From positions 124,001 to 188,000 of the forward strand of contig NZ_BAWJ01000004.1 in NCBI RefSeq assembly GCF_000586475.1: DNA of 64,000 bases. The letters are read 5' to 3'. This document shows, in pieces, positions 32,822 through 43,168 of the stretch (position 1 is the stretch's first letter; each line of letters starts with the position of its first letter). The DNA comes from Psychrobacter sp. JCM 18903. Lineage in GTDB: Bacteria; Pseudomonadota; Gammaproteobacteria; Pseudomonadales; Moraxellaceae. A program made the position numbers and the translations under genes. Below the pieces are notes generated by a model that saw only the letters and a list, made by a program, of their open reading frames with translations, was not told the origin of the DNA and ran no database searches.

Positions 32822-33009
32822 AAAGGTATCCTTGTGTCTTGGTTTTCAGTCTTTGTATGCCTACTTTGGGTGTATCGAATATCGTTATATTCAATAAACA
32901 GCCTCGACATACAATGCGAAGTAAAACAGAGCTATATTATAACCTGCACTTGTGACAAAAAGGTGAAATCAACAATAATCAAACAGGGCAACGGCCAAGC
33001 TTATAGAAA

Positions 33010-33870
33010 CTATCGCGCCGCCTTTTCGTCGATACCTGATAGACCAAAACGTCGACCTAGCTCGTTTAATACCGCATCCGACTCAATATCGAACCACGCC
33101 AGTCCTACTAATGTATGAAACCAGACATCGGCAACCTCATAGATGAGCTCGTGACGAGCGTCATCATATTGCGCTTTATTGCTATTTTCGTCGCAATTGG
33201 CAAAATCTTTGGCGGCAATGATACTTTCAGTACTTTCTTCGCCAACTTTCTCTAGGATTTTATTTAAACCCTTTGCGTATAAGCTTGCTACGTACGAGCT
33301 ATCAGCATCCGCTTGTTTACGCTCTGCCAATACACCGTCAAGCTGCTGCAAAATAGAGCGATTGGTAGTGTCGTTGTCATGGTGACTGTGACTGTGGTTG
33401 GCATCTGAAGGGATTACATCGTGAGCCTGCGTCTCGTTACTTTTAGGAATGGATTTTGCTGCATCGCTTGAATGATAAATATCAGCAGGGTCTTTTAATA
33501 CCTTATCGACGGTTTGCCATTCCGGCGTTTGGCCCGACAAATCTAAACGCTGATAGAAGCAAGACTCGCGACCAGTATGGCAAGCGATACCGCCAGCCTG
33601 AGTGACACTAAGGACAATCACGTCTGCATCACAGTCCAAGCGAATATCATGTACGGTCTGAGTATGACCCGATGACTCGCCCTTATGCCACAATTTGGCA
33701 CGTGAGCGCGAAAAATAAACCGCTGTCTGCGTTTGCGCGGTTAACTGTAGTGCTTCGGCATTCATCCAAGCCATCATCAAAACACGCCCAGACTTATGAT
33801 CTTGAGCAATTGCAGGAATCAAACCATCAGTATTAAATTTTATGGCAGCCAGCCAAGCAGGTAAAGTCAT
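33010..33870 (-). CDS. hisI: Bifunctional phosphoribosyl-AMP cyclohydrolase / phosphoribosyl-ATP pyrophosphatase
   Basis: Catalyses steps 2 and 3 of histidine synthesis as a HisI-HisE fusion of 286 residues. The cyclohydrolase half shows [28 protein letters not shown], the DCDAD metal site (C80, D79/D81/D83) and CHTGRESCF (C97, C104). The pyrophosphatase half shows [16 protein letters not shown] and [12 protein letters not shown]. Between them is a linker of about 45 residues containing a His/Asp-rich stretch (HSHSHHDND near 158-167), longer than usual. Other his genes are not adjacent. The gene is intact and upstream of tatA on the same strand, 188 bases away. Confidence 0.94.
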   Translation of the reverse strand: MTLPAWLAAIKFNTDGLIPAIAQDHKSGRVLMMAWMNAEALQLTAQTQTAVYFSRSRAKLWHKGESSGHTQTVHDIRLDCDADVIVLSVTQAGGIACHTGRESCFYQRLDLSGQTPEWQTVDKVLKDPADIYHSSDAAKSIPKSNETQAHDVIPSDANHSHSHHDNDTTNRSILQQLDGVLAERKQADADSSYVASLYAKGLNKILEKVGEESTESIIAAKDFANCDENSNKAQYDDARHELIYEVADVWFHTLVGLAWFDIESDAVLNELGRRFGLSGIDEKAAR

Positions 33871-33965
33871 AATATATCTGTCTTCTTATTTATATAGAAA
33901 TCAAAGGGGAATAAATGAATCGTAACGGATTCTATTTATGGTCTGAATAAAAAAGCGGTTAGCAT

Positions 33966-33980
33966 TAGGGCATGTCCTCA
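33966..33980 (+). repeat. Solo copy of the MITE end sequence
   Basis: TAGGGCATGTCCTCA matches the terminal inverted repeat of the element at 34691-34865 at all but one position. It lies just past the stop codon of the thioesterase gene. No opposite end is seen nearby, so it looks like a remnant. Confidence 0.55.
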
Positions 33981-33983
33981 ATA

Positions 33984-34427
33984 TCAAATCCTGTAGAGAT
34001 GTGGGTACAGCGCTTCTTTCATAATTTTATCAAGCGCAATCGACTTATTGAGGCGAAAGTCATAATTGACAAAATGCTGCCGCGCCTTGGCTACTGTTTC
34101 TCCAGTATGCATACGGGTAATTTTTATCACTATAGTGCCACCATTATCGTATAACGGCTCAACGCCTACTTCAAATAATAGCTCTTCACGCGCCCGTATG
34201 CGACTGACAATACTTAGCTGTAACTCATCGATAATTAAACCGTGATAATCTGCATCGATCTCTTTAATACCTTTAGAGTAAAAAAATCTCTGCCGCGCCT
34301 CACATAGCAATGCCGTCAATGATTCGAGCGTCAGGTACTGAGCCATATCAAGTTCAATATGACGCACACGCATCACTGTTTCAAAGACAAATATGTCGTT
34401 ATCAAAGTCTAATTCTTGTTTTGACAC
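33984..34427 (-). CDS. Acyl-CoA thioesterase-like hotdog protein
   Basis: A 147-residue 4HBT-type hotdog protein. The segment VRVRHIELDMAQYLTLESLTALLCEARQRF places the usual catalytic-region helix; a strand-rich C-terminal half follows (LQLSIVSRIRAREELLFEVGV). It resembles YbgC/FadM-like thioesterases. The substrate is unknown. A GGAGATAACGTG stretch precedes the ATG. The gene is intact and alone. Its last codons approach a relic transposon end. Confidence 0.75.
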   Translation of the reverse strand: MSKQELDFDNDIFVFETVMRVRHIELDMAQYLTLESLTALLCEARQRFFYSKGIKEIDADYHGLIIDELQLSIVSRIRAREELLFEVGVEPLYDNGGTIVIKITRMHTGETVAKARQHFVNYDFRLNKSIALDKIMKEALYPHLYRI

Positions 34428-34690
34428 GTTATCTCCTAGATTGATTGCAGGCTATGAGTGCTGCTAATCATGGTGTAGGTTGGTAGCGTCATCATCGTAC
34501 GATAGACGCTCGATAAGTGTGATAAATAACTTTGTATTATTAGCGCTCAGCTTATACTAAGGTTCAGTCTCTACTTAAGCACAGCTTAAGCTGACATTCA
34601 ATCTATTTGGCGGTAAATCCGCAGTTTTATGAGTGTTTTGACTAAAATCTTTATAAATGGGCTCATACCCATTATCCACTGTCATGCCTA

Positions 34691-34865
34691 CTAGGGCGTG
34701 TCCTCATTTTAAAAATGATGATAAGAATGATATAAATTGCCGTCAAACAAGGAAAATAGCGCAAATAATATCGAGATATTGATGAGCTATTTGGCGTAGC
34801 TTGGCAGAATTTAACCGTTTTCAGTCCATTTATTTGCTTTCGTTCAGATTGAGGACACGCCCTAG
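34691..34865. mobile_element. MITE-like element with 13-14 bp terminal inverted repeats
   Basis: The left end GGGCGTGTCCTCA matches the right end TGAGGACACGCCC as an exact inverted repeat. Both are flanked by CTAG (34691-34694 and 34862-34865), consistent with a CTAG target duplication of the kind made by some IS5-family elements. The 175-bp body is AT-rich and codes for nothing convincing. The open frame across it (34672-34926, minus strand) looks like the recurrent false protein such elements produce. The right end is about 20 bases upstream of the rpmI -35 box. Confidence 0.75.
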
Positions 34866-34884
34866 GCGAGGCGTAAAAGTTTCC

Positions 34885-34914
34885 TTGGCAAAACAGTGCA
34901 TTATCTGCTAAAAT
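34885..34914 (+). promoter_or_regulatory. Promoter of rpmI-rplT
   Basis: The -35 box TTGGCA (34885-34890) and an extended -10 box TGC-TAAAAT (TAAAAT at 34909-34914) are 18 bases apart, 110 bases before the rpmI start. Confidence 0.6.
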
Positions 34915-34921
34915 ACCGCCT

Positions 34922-34959
34922 CCCACCTCGAGGCAAATAGAGGTTTAGTGGGTGTTTTT
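34922..34959 (+). promoter_or_regulatory. rpmI leader hairpin, possible attenuator
   Basis: CCCACCTC (34922-34929) pairs with GAGG...GTGGG (34940-34952) with a small bulge, followed by a short T-rich run (TGTTTTTA). It sits between the predicted promoter and rpmI. Regulation of rpmI-rplT by L20 binding to the leader is known in other bacteria; whether this hairpin does that is inference. Confidence 0.35.
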
Positions 34960-35025
34960 ACAGCCACTATTCGTTATGTACTATTTGACGACCAGGTTCT
35001 ATCAAAGACAAAGAGGCAAATCATC

Positions 35026-35223
35026 ATGAAAGTTAAGATGAAAACCAGAAGCGGTGCAGCTAAACGCTTCAAAAAAACAGCGAACGGCTTCAAGCGTAAG
35101 CAAGCAAACAAAAGCCATATCTTGACCAAGAAATCAGCTAAGCGTATTCGCCAGTTGCGCGGTCTAAAGATGGTGGACAAGTCTGACGAAGCAGCAGTTC
35201 GTCGCATGTGCCCATACATCTAG
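35026..35223 (+). CDS. rpmI: 50S ribosomal protein L35
   Basis: Encodes large-subunit protein L35. From the ATG at 35026 the product is 65 residues, [21 protein letters not shown]..., very basic with a conserved [20 protein letters not shown] tail. A longer frame from 34948 is rejected since it adds residues with no similarity to L35. It is followed by rplT, 150 bases away. Confidence 0.97.
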   Translation: MKVKMKTRSGAAKRFKKTANGFKRKQANKSHILTKKSAKRIRQLRGLKMVDKSDEAAVRRMCPYI

Positions 35224-35373
35224 TAGGCTATCGTCATTTAGCTTTAATTAAGCGCTGTTTAATTTATGGCGACTGGATTAAAAATATCTGACTTTGCAAT
35301 CTGATAGCGATGTCTACTATTCGATGACATCGTGATTCGTTTAATAATGATTAAAGAAATCTTGGAGTAATTT

Positions 35374-35730
35374 ATGGCCCGTGTAAAACGTGGTGTACAG
35401 GCGAATCGTCGTCACAAAAAAATCCTAAAACGCGCAAAAGGCTACTACGGTGCCCGTTCACGTGTTTACCGCGTAGCGGTACAAGCAGTGACCAAAGCTG
35501 GTCAATATGCTTATCGTGACCGTCGCAACAAAAAACGTACTTTCCGTCGTCTTTGGATTGCACGTATCAATGCTGGTGCACGCTTAAACGGTTTAAGCTA
35601 CAGCCGCTTTATCAATGGCATGAAATTGGCTAACATCACTGTCGATCGTCGCGTACTTGCTGACATCGCTATGCATGATGCAGCGACTTTCACAGCGTTG
35701 GTTGAAAAAGCAAAAGCGGCATTAGCATAA
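35374..35730 (+). CDS. rplT: 50S ribosomal protein L20
   Basis: Encodes large-subunit protein L20, an early assembly protein and, in several bacteria, a translational repressor of its own operon. The 118-residue product starts [21 protein letters not shown] and contains the [20 protein letters not shown] segment. CTTGGAGTAATTT precedes the start. It is intact and followed by a terminator. Confidence 0.97.
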   Translation: MARVKRGVQANRRHKKILKRAKGYYGARSRVYRVAVQAVTKAGQYAYRDRRNKKRTFRRLWIARINAGARLNGLSYSRFINGMKLANITVDRRVLADIAMHDAATFTALVEKAKAALA

Positions 35731-37130
<1,400 letters not shown>

Positions 37131-37201
37131 ATTTTATTATTCAATAATACCTCTACCTTTACTCCAAAACCTTTATTATAAAATTCTGATCTGAGATATT
37201 T

Positions 37202-39616
37202 ATGAAAATTAGCGAACAGTGGCTACGTCAATGGGTAAACCCCAACAATAGCAGTGAGCAATTGGCCGAACAACTCACGATGGCAGGACTTGAGATTGAT
37301 GATCGCTATGCGGTTGCCCGTGCCTTCAGTGGTGTGGTCGTCGGTGAAGTCATCAGCGTCGAGCAGCATCCAGATGCCGATAAACTGCGCGTTACGCAGG
37401 TTAATATTGGTGCAGCTGAACCGTTACAAATCGTCTGCGGCGCACCCAATGTCACCGTTGGTATGAAAGCACCCGTTGCGACCGTTGGTGCCATTTTGCC
37501 TTCTGATAATGGTGCAGGTTTTGAAATTAGAAACGGTAACCTACGCGGTGTCGACTCTAACGGTATGCTTTGCGGCGCGTCTGAAATTGATTTAACCGAT
37601 AGCATCGATGGTCTGCTTGAATTGCCAGCTGATGCACCGATTGGTATGGATATTCGTGAGTATTTAGGTTTAGACAATCAGATATTAGATATCTCTATCA
37701 CCCCAAATCGCGGTGACTGTTTTAGTGTACGCGGTATTGCACGCGAAATATCAGTTATCAATGATTTGCCAATGCAGCTGCCTGATATTCCTGCCAACGT
37801 AGCAGCTACTGAAAACGCTGCTGGTACTGCTACGCCAGCGGTAACGGTTAGTGCAATTGAAGCGTGCCCGCGCTATTTACTACAGTCAATCAGCAATATT
37901 GATCGTAGCATCGACACCCCAAAGTGGATGCAAGATGCGCTGGTTCAGTCAGGACTACGCTCGCACAACTTTTTGGTTGATGTGACCAACTATGTATTGA
38001 TGGAGTTGGGTCAACCGCTACATGCTTTTGATGCCGATACTATCGAGGGCGATATCGTGGTGCGTTTGGCACAGCCTGAAGAAACGATTGTCTTATTAAA
38101 TGAGCAAACCATTACTCTAACGGGTGATGAATTAGTCATTGCTGATGATAAAGGCGCACTTGCGCTCGCGGGTATCATGGGCGGTCAACGCAGTAGCGTT
38201 ACTGATAGCACCACCAATATCGTCTTAGAAAGTGCTTTCTTTAACCAGCTTGCTATTGCTGCACGTGCACGCCGTTTTGGTCTGCATACTGATGCCTCAC
38301 AACGCTTTGAGCGTGGGGTAGACTTTGAGTTACCAGAGCTAGCATTGGCACGCGCTGTTGATTTGATTAGTAGCGTTACTGGTGGGCAAGCCGGACAAAT
38401 AGTAAAAGCAGAAAGCAGTGAGCATTTACCAGCTCGCGCACCGATTACTTTACCAATTGCTAAAGTTCGTGATGTCATCGGTATTGAGATTGAGCCAGCA
38501 GTCATGGTTCGTATCTTAACCCAATTGGGCTTTGAGGTAGCGCAGCAAGCCGATAGCCTGATTTGCACGCCGCCATCGTATCGCTTTGACATGAGTATTA
38601 AAGAAGACCTCATTGAAGAAATTGCGCGTATCTATGGTTATGACAATATTCCAAGCGTGTTGCCGCATTTGCAAGTGAGCATGGATTATGACGATACCGC
38701 AGATTTAACCCATGAGATGAAGCTGGCATTGGTCGATAATGGCTATATGGAAGCGATCAGCTTTAGCTTTAGCGATGCCAAAATAGAAGCATTGCTCGAT
38801 GATAAAGCCCTAGGAGAAGTGTTGGCACTGGCCAATCCTATCTCTAGTGACTTAGCCGTGATGCGCCGTACCTTACTATCTAGCTTATTGCCTTGCGTGC
38901 AGTACAATCTCAATCGTCAGCAGCCACGCGTTCGTTTCTTTGAAACAGGGCTTAGCTTTGTTGGTCAAAGTATTAGTGAGTTGGTGCAGACACCAAGTAT
39001 TGCGTTAGTAGCAGTTGGCGATGTCTGGGACGAGCAAGCGTATCAAAACCGTGCGTTAGACTTTTATGATCTTAAGCATGATATTGAGCAGTTATTACCT
39101 GCACAAATGGATAGCGCCCGTATTCGCTATGAGCGCAGTGAGCTTGCTTTCTTGCATCCAGGTCAAAGTGCCAAGCTCTATATTGATGATGAATATGTCG
39201 GTTGGTTGGGTCAATTGCATCCTAACACGGCTAAGCAGTTAGATTTGCCAGCTACGTGGGTTGCTCAATTATCACTTGCGCCATTACTGACCCTTGCCCG
39301 TGAGCAGCATACCATTACCACCCCAAGCAAATTTCCACAAGTACGCCGTGATATTGCCATTTTAGTAGACAGTGATATCAGCTTACAGACATTAGAGTCG
39401 ACGATACGCGCCGTAGCTGGTGAGCTATTGGCTGATCTGTGGCTGTTTGATGTGTATCAAGGCGACAAAGTGCCAGCTGGTCAGCGCTCATTAGCTTTTG
39501 CGCTAATATGGCAAGACAATGCACAAACGCTATCTGATGACGCCATCAAAACCGCGACTGACAAAGTGGTACAAGCACTAACTGAGCAACATGCTGCAAA
39601 GTTGCGTGACAGCTAA
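37202..39616 (+). CDS. pheT: Phenylalanyl-tRNA synthetase beta subunit
   Basis: Large subunit of the alpha2-beta2 synthetase. The 804-residue product has an N-terminal tRNA-binding OB domain (residues about 40-150, HPDADKLRVTQVNIG), B3/B4 editing domain, B5 domain, the catalytic-like core (VMRRTLLSSLLPCVQYNLNRQ) and the C-terminal ferredoxin-like anticodon domain (FPQVRRDIAILVDSDI to the end). All domains and the full normal length are present, and the gene is intact. Confidence 0.97.
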   Translation: MKISEQWLRQWVNPNNSSEQLAEQLTMAGLEIDDRYAVARAFSGVVVGEVISVEQHPDADKLRVTQVNIGAAEPLQIVCGAPNVTVGMKAPVATVGAILPSDNGAGFEIRNGNLRGVDSNGMLCGASEIDLTDSIDGLLELPADAPIGMDIREYLGLDNQILDISITPNRGDCFSVRGIAREISVINDLPMQLPDIPANVAATENAAGTATPAVTVSAIEACPRYLLQSISNIDRSIDTPKWMQDALVQSGLRSHNFLVDVTNYVLMELGQPLHAFDADTIEGDIVVRLAQPEETIVLLNEQTITLTGDELVIADDKGALALAGIMGGQRSSVTDSTTNIVLESAFFNQLAIAARARRFGLHTDASQRFERGVDFELPELALARAVDLISSVTGGQAGQIVKAESSEHLPARAPITLPIAKVRDVIGIEIEPAVMVRILTQLGFEVAQQADSLICTPPSYRFDMSIKEDLIEEIARIYGYDNIPSVLPHLQVSMDYDDTADLTHEMKLALVDNGYMEAISFSFSDAKIEALLDDKALGEVLALANPISSDLAVMRRTLLSSLLPCVQYNLNRQQPRVRFFETGLSFVGQSISELVQTPSIALVAVGDVWDEQAYQNRALDFYDLKHDIEQLLPAQMDSARIRYERSELAFLHPGQSAKLYIDDEYVGWLGQLHPNTAKQLDLPATWVAQLSLAPLLTLAREQHTITTPSKFPQVRRDIAILVDSDISLQTLESTIRAVAGELLADLWLFDVYQGDKVPAGQRSLAFALIWQDNAQTLSDDAIKTATDKVVQALTEQHAAKLRDS

Positions 39617-39863
39617 CATATAACTCTTATCATAGACATGCTCTGTAGCCTCACTCTTCAAGAGGCTATAGGGCATTGCTATTTATAAGAATTATGATTT
39701 TATAAAATTTTTTTTCATAAAAATAGTTAAGTGGTTATTAATAAAGGATTTTAAAGCAGTCTTTGTTAAAAAGAGGTTAGAAAACCTTTATAATAACTAG
39801 CATTAACCCTCATACCGCTAAACCATGATATTCGACATCACGACATAGCATAGGAGTCGTACT

Positions 39864-40163
39864 GTGAGCACCTTAACCAAATCTGACATGATTGAGCATT
39901 TGATGAGTCATCTTGACCTAACACGCCAAGAAGGCCGCTGTTTAGTAGAGAATTTCTTTGATGAATTGTCAGAGAGTTTAATTGATGGCAAAGAGGTCAA
40001 GCTTTCAGGCTTTGGCAACTTCGAGCTTAAAGATAAAAATAGCCGTCCAGGTCGCAACCCTAAGACAGGGGAGCCAGTCGCCGTATCAGCACGCCGTGTG
40101 GTGACTTTCAAAACAGGGCAAAAATTCCGTCAACAAGTTGATGAGCGTCTATTTGACGAGTAG
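39864..40163 (+). CDS. ihfA: Integration host factor subunit alpha
   Basis: DNA-bending architectural protein subunit. The 99-residue product has [11 protein letters not shown] at the N-terminus and the IHF-alpha/HU arm [20 protein letters not shown] with the intercalating Pro. TAGGAGTCGT precedes the start. It lies downstream of pheT, the usual location, 247 bases away, with a weak TTGTTA/TATAAT pair in the gap. Confidence 0.97.
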   Translation: MSTLTKSDMIEHLMSHLDLTRQEGRCLVENFFDELSESLIDGKEVKLSGFGNFELKDKNSRPGRNPKTGEPVAVSARRVVTFKTGQKFRQQVDERLFDE

Positions 40164-40334
40164 CAGTAACTGTCAATCATATAAAACTGAATATATAAAT
40201 ATATAATGACTTCATGATGGTTGTTAAAGTTGCGCTTTATTATTAATGTGAGATGGTTGATCTACATCTGATCAGAGACATTAAATATCATATATAACTA
40301 TGAATAACCATGAACGATGGTAAATGACACGCAC

Positions 40335-40362
40335 AAAAAAGAGAGCTTAGGCTCTCTTTTTT
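40335..40362. terminator. Terminator between ihfA and the lipoprotein gene
   Basis: AAAAAAGAGAGC and GCTCTCTTTTTT form a near-perfect stem around TTAG, with A and T runs on both sides. It can serve ihfA and the convergent lipoprotein gene. Confidence 0.85.
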
Positions 40363-40394
40363 ACTACAGTATTTCTATCATATAAACGATAAAA

Positions 40395-40751
40395 TTACTG
40401 AGCTGGTTCTTCAATAACTACAACTTCGTCAGCTGCGTCTACAGCTGGAGTTTCGCTAGCTACGTCAACGCTAGTAGTAGTACCGTCTACAGGTACTTCA
40501 GCATCGATTTCGTCAGTAGCAGTAGCAACTTGAGCATCAGCGATGTCAGCTTCAGCTTCAGCAACAGCAGCGTCAGCATCAGCAGTTACTTCGCCTTCAG
40601 CAGCAGCTTCGTTTAGCTCTTCTGATGCATCTTGCACTTCTTCTTGTGCGTCAGATAAATCTTCAGCAGCGTTTTCTTTGTTGCTGTCACAGGCAGTAAG
40701 GCCCATAGTTGCAGTCATGATACCAGCTAGAGCAAGTAATTTTAAGTTCAT
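40395..40751 (-). CDS. Highly acidic Ala/Glu/Asp-rich lipoprotein
   Basis: A 118-residue protein with a clear lipoprotein signal (MGLTAC, Cys near 21). The mature part is almost entirely Ala, Glu, Asp, Val and Thr, with no aromatic residues and one short Lys (SNKENAAEDLSDA). It is low-complexity and probably unstructured or a coiled coil (ELNEAAAEGEVTADADAAVAEAEADI). It is preceded by a GGAGAAAACC ribosome site. I recognise no function; it is likely an abundant small envelope protein. Confidence 0.75.
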   Translation of the reverse strand: MNLKLLALAGIMTATMGLTACDSNKENAAEDLSDAQEEVQDASEELNEAAAEGEVTADADAAVAEAEADIADAQVATATDEIDAEVPVDGTTTSVDVASETPAVDAADEVVVIEEPAQ

Positions 40752-41271
40752 AAGGTTTTCTCCGGGAAAATGAAATGATCAGTAGCAGCAAAAAAGGTTG
40801 AAAGCTGAGATTTCTCAGAATTCAACTAGTCTTAGTTACAGCTACTCAGCTTTCACGCATTCTATAGGATTTCTATATAAATAGAAATAGGCTGTACAAT
40901 TAAGTAACAATAAAATTGTAAATAGTGTTTTACATCACTTATTCGTTATAATTTTTAATACAACGAGCCAAATTAATACACGTATAATCAATGACATCAA
41001 CCTATTCTGATGACTTTTTCGATGTCTTGATTTCTACTATGCTTTTTAAGCATCTATTGTATCTATTAGGGGTTTAATAGTCATTAAGTGTTTTGATTAG
41101 TGCAATATCAAGAGCCTAGTAAAGTAGCATTTGTCAAAAATACTTTGGCACTACTTACGTATCAGAAATCGGATTTGATCAAAAAAATAAAGAATTGAGT
41201 CAAAATCACACTATATAAAAAAATCATCAATACGAGTAGCAATATATATCGTATATTTGAGGAATGAAACA
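40752..41271. other. AT-rich spacer between the acidic lipoprotein and YpfJ genes
   Basis: A divergent stretch of about 520 bases. It is very AT-rich with many TATA-like words but no coding frame, tRNA or clear repeat. Both flanking promoters are presumably here. Confidence 0.65.
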
Positions 41272-42162
41272 ATGAAATGGCAAGGTAGACGCGGCAGTTC
41301 CAATGTGCGCACCAGCAGTGGTGGCGGCAAAATGATAGGCGGTGGTATCGGTGGTATTATTATTGCTGGCATTTTATGGCTGGTATTTGGGGTAAATCCA
41401 ATGACCGCTTTACAGACGGGTCAAGTAGTAGCAGGTGGTGGCAATAGCAGTGCCGCTACCGAACCTGCGACAAGTAACGATCGAGATACGCAGTTTGTCA
41501 AAGTAGTATTGGCTGATACTGAAGAAGTTTGGCATCAGATATTCAAAGAAGCAGGCAGCACCTATCAGGAGCCATCATTGATTCTCTTCAATGGTCAAGT
41601 TAGCTCAGCATGCGGCAGTGCTAGCTCCGCGACGGGCCCTTTTTATTGCCCAGGCGATCAGACTGTTTATCTAGACAAATCTTTCTTTGTAGAAATGCGC
41701 CAAAATCTCGGTATAACGGGTGATAAGCAAGGCTCTGGCGACCAAGATAATCAAGGTAAAGCGGGTGATTTTGCACAAGCTTATGTTATTGCACATGAAG
41801 TTGGTCACCACGTACAGACGTTGTTAGGCATCAGCCAGCAAGTTAATGAGGCCAGCCGTCAAGTCACTCGTGCACAAGCCAATAAGCTATCCGTACTACA
41901 AGAACTGCAAGCTGATTGTTTTGCTGGGGTTTGGGCACAACGTAATCAAGAGCGTGTACAGTTTTTGGAGGCAGGTGATATCGATGAGGCCATCAATGCC
42001 GCTGGTCAAATCGGTGATGATCGTTTAGCGCGTGCTAGCGGTGGAGCAGTCGTACCTGATAACTTTACCCATGGCACCAGTCAGCAGCGTGTTCAGTGGT
42101 TCACTCGTGGTTTGGAAAGTGGCAACGTGCAGTCTTGTGATACTTTTAGCGGGGCATTATAG
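41272..42162 (+). CDS. Neutral zinc metallopeptidase, YpfJ family
   Basis: A 296-residue protein of the YpfJ/zinc_metallo family (PF04228). Gly/Ser-rich N-terminus, one membrane segment (about residues 25-43, GGGIGGIIIAGILWLVFG), then a catalytic domain with the zinc motif HEVGHH at about 175-180. A Cys pair (SACGSASSATGPFYCPGDQ) and the downstream ELQADCFAG segment fit the family. The substrate is unknown. The ATG at 41272 is preferred over a TTG at 41257 because the family starts MKWQGRR and GAGGAATG lies just upstream. It is intact. Confidence 0.9.
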   Translation: MKWQGRRGSSNVRTSSGGGKMIGGGIGGIIIAGILWLVFGVNPMTALQTGQVVAGGGNSSAATEPATSNDRDTQFVKVVLADTEEVWHQIFKEAGSTYQEPSLILFNGQVSSACGSASSATGPFYCPGDQTVYLDKSFFVEMRQNLGITGDKQGSGDQDNQGKAGDFAQAYVIAHEVGHHVQTLLGISQQVNEASRQVTRAQANKLSVLQELQADCFAGVWAQRNQERVQFLEAGDIDEAINAAGQIGDDRLARASGGAVVPDNFTHGTSQQRVQWFTRGLESGNVQSCDTFSGAL

Positions 42163-42219
42163 TCAGTATCGCTATAATGTTTTAGCGTAATAACTATCGC
42201 CTAAAAAAGGCGATCCAAC

Positions 42220-42253
42220 AAAAAGCCTGCAATATCGATTGCAGGCTTTTTGT
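42220..42253 (+). terminator. Intrinsic terminator after the YpfJ gene
   Basis: AAAAAGCCTGCAAT and ATTGCAGGCTTTTT pair around ATCG and end in a T run. The mirror A run allows use from the other side. Confidence 0.85.
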
Positions 42254-42349
42254 ATTTTAGAGCGTTTTAGACATATTCAATAGATTTAAAATACACACAG
42301 TTGAAATGCTTAAAAACGGTCTTGATAGCACCAAATAATCATTTAGCGA

Positions 42350-42588
42350 TTATCTGCTGTTATTAAGAATGTAAGCACCAGCGCCACCTACTGCAGCACC
42401 ACCTAGTGCGCCACGAGCGATGTCTTTGCTATCGCCGCCACTTCTAATAAGTGCACCAGCAGCAGCGCCGGCAGCAGCACCCTTAGCGGTATTGCTCAAG
42501 CCACTATTGTATCCATTAGTTGCACAGCCACCCATGATAAGGCAGAGCTAGTAAGAGCAGTCATTGCGATAGTTTTAGCAAATTTCAT
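42350..42588 (-). CDS. Small glycine-zipper lipoprotein (frameshifted)
   Basis: Restored length is 79 residues: signal MKFAKTIAMTALTSSAL, lipobox ending MGGC, then alanine/glycine repeats of the glycine-zipper type (AAGAAAGALIRSGGDSKDIARG...) and a final Gly-rich segment with AGAYILNNS. Such proteins insert in the outer membrane (compare OsmB/YMGG families). One A or T is missing near 42537, so an uncorrected frame begins only at the MGGC Met (42535). The start has a good upstream AGGTGATACT. Confidence 0.75.
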
Positions 42589-43017
42589 AGTATCACCTGT
42601 TAGGTTATCAAGTTAGTTTATCAAAATCAAAATACGATATTTTTATTACCACTAATTTTAATACCGATAGTAAGCTGTATTAAAATATTTGGGCAAGTAT
42701 CTTAGAATAATCTATTGTGCTACCGCAAGACATACAAAGGTCTGCATTAGTAAGGATTACATCAAGGATGTTAAATATCTCGAAAATTATACCGCTATCA
42801 ACACGTGATAGCAGAGTATATCTATACTGGCTCCTATACTAACCCATATAATAATTTCTAGGCGTAGTAAAAGCGCTAAGCTTTGCAAATAGCCTGTAAA
42901 GGATGTTTCTCCACTGTATCGTTGGTAGGGGTTTTGCTTAGGGTTATTGTATTTATATTGATAGTAAGCTAACTGTTTTTAAAAATAGTACTTTTGGCGT
43001 CTAATAGTGAGGTATTA

Positions 43018-43064
43018 AGGTATGTTCTCATTTTTATTGCCATTTTTAAATTCAGGACATGCCT
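43018..43064. repeat. Degenerate short MITE-like inverted repeat
   Basis: The left end AGGTATGTTCTCATTTTT and right end TTCAGGACATGCCT resemble the ends of the element at 34691-34865 (AGGGCGTGTCCTCA / TGAGGACACGCCCT) with several changes. Only 47 bases long, so it may be a collapsed remnant. Confidence 0.45.
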
Positions 43065-43090
43065 GAATATATAAAAAATGAATATAAAAC

Positions 43091-43118
43091 GAAAAGACCG
43101 CACGAATGCGGTCTTTTC
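43091..43118. terminator. Terminator downstream of rho
   Basis: GAAAAGACCGCA and TGCGGTCTTTTC form a near-perfect stem around CGAA. For the minus-strand rho gene it lies about 50 bases past the stop codon. Confidence 0.8.
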
Positions 43119-43168
43119 TACTTAAGTTACTTATCTATTGAGCATGGGAAAGCAGTACGGATCTATCA

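Larger units (their letters stand above)
34428..35025. other. Spacer between the thioesterase gene and rpmI
   Basis: This divergent stretch of about 600 bases contains a MITE-like element (34691-34865), the rpmI promoter (34885-34914) and a leader hairpin (34922-34959), listed separately. The 260 bases to the left of the element show no gene. infC, which often precedes rpmI, is absent. Confidence 0.75.
42589..43168. other. Spacer between the glycine-zipper gene and rho
   Basis: About 580 bases. It has no gene. It holds a degenerate transposon-like inverted repeat at 43018-43064 and the terminator at 43091-43118. Confidence 0.7.

Noticed and set aside
34672..34926. Minus-strand 84-codon frame with Arg/Cys/Ile-rich product
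   Set aside because: It coincides with the MITE-like element, has no ribosome site and matches the kind of false frame such elements carry.
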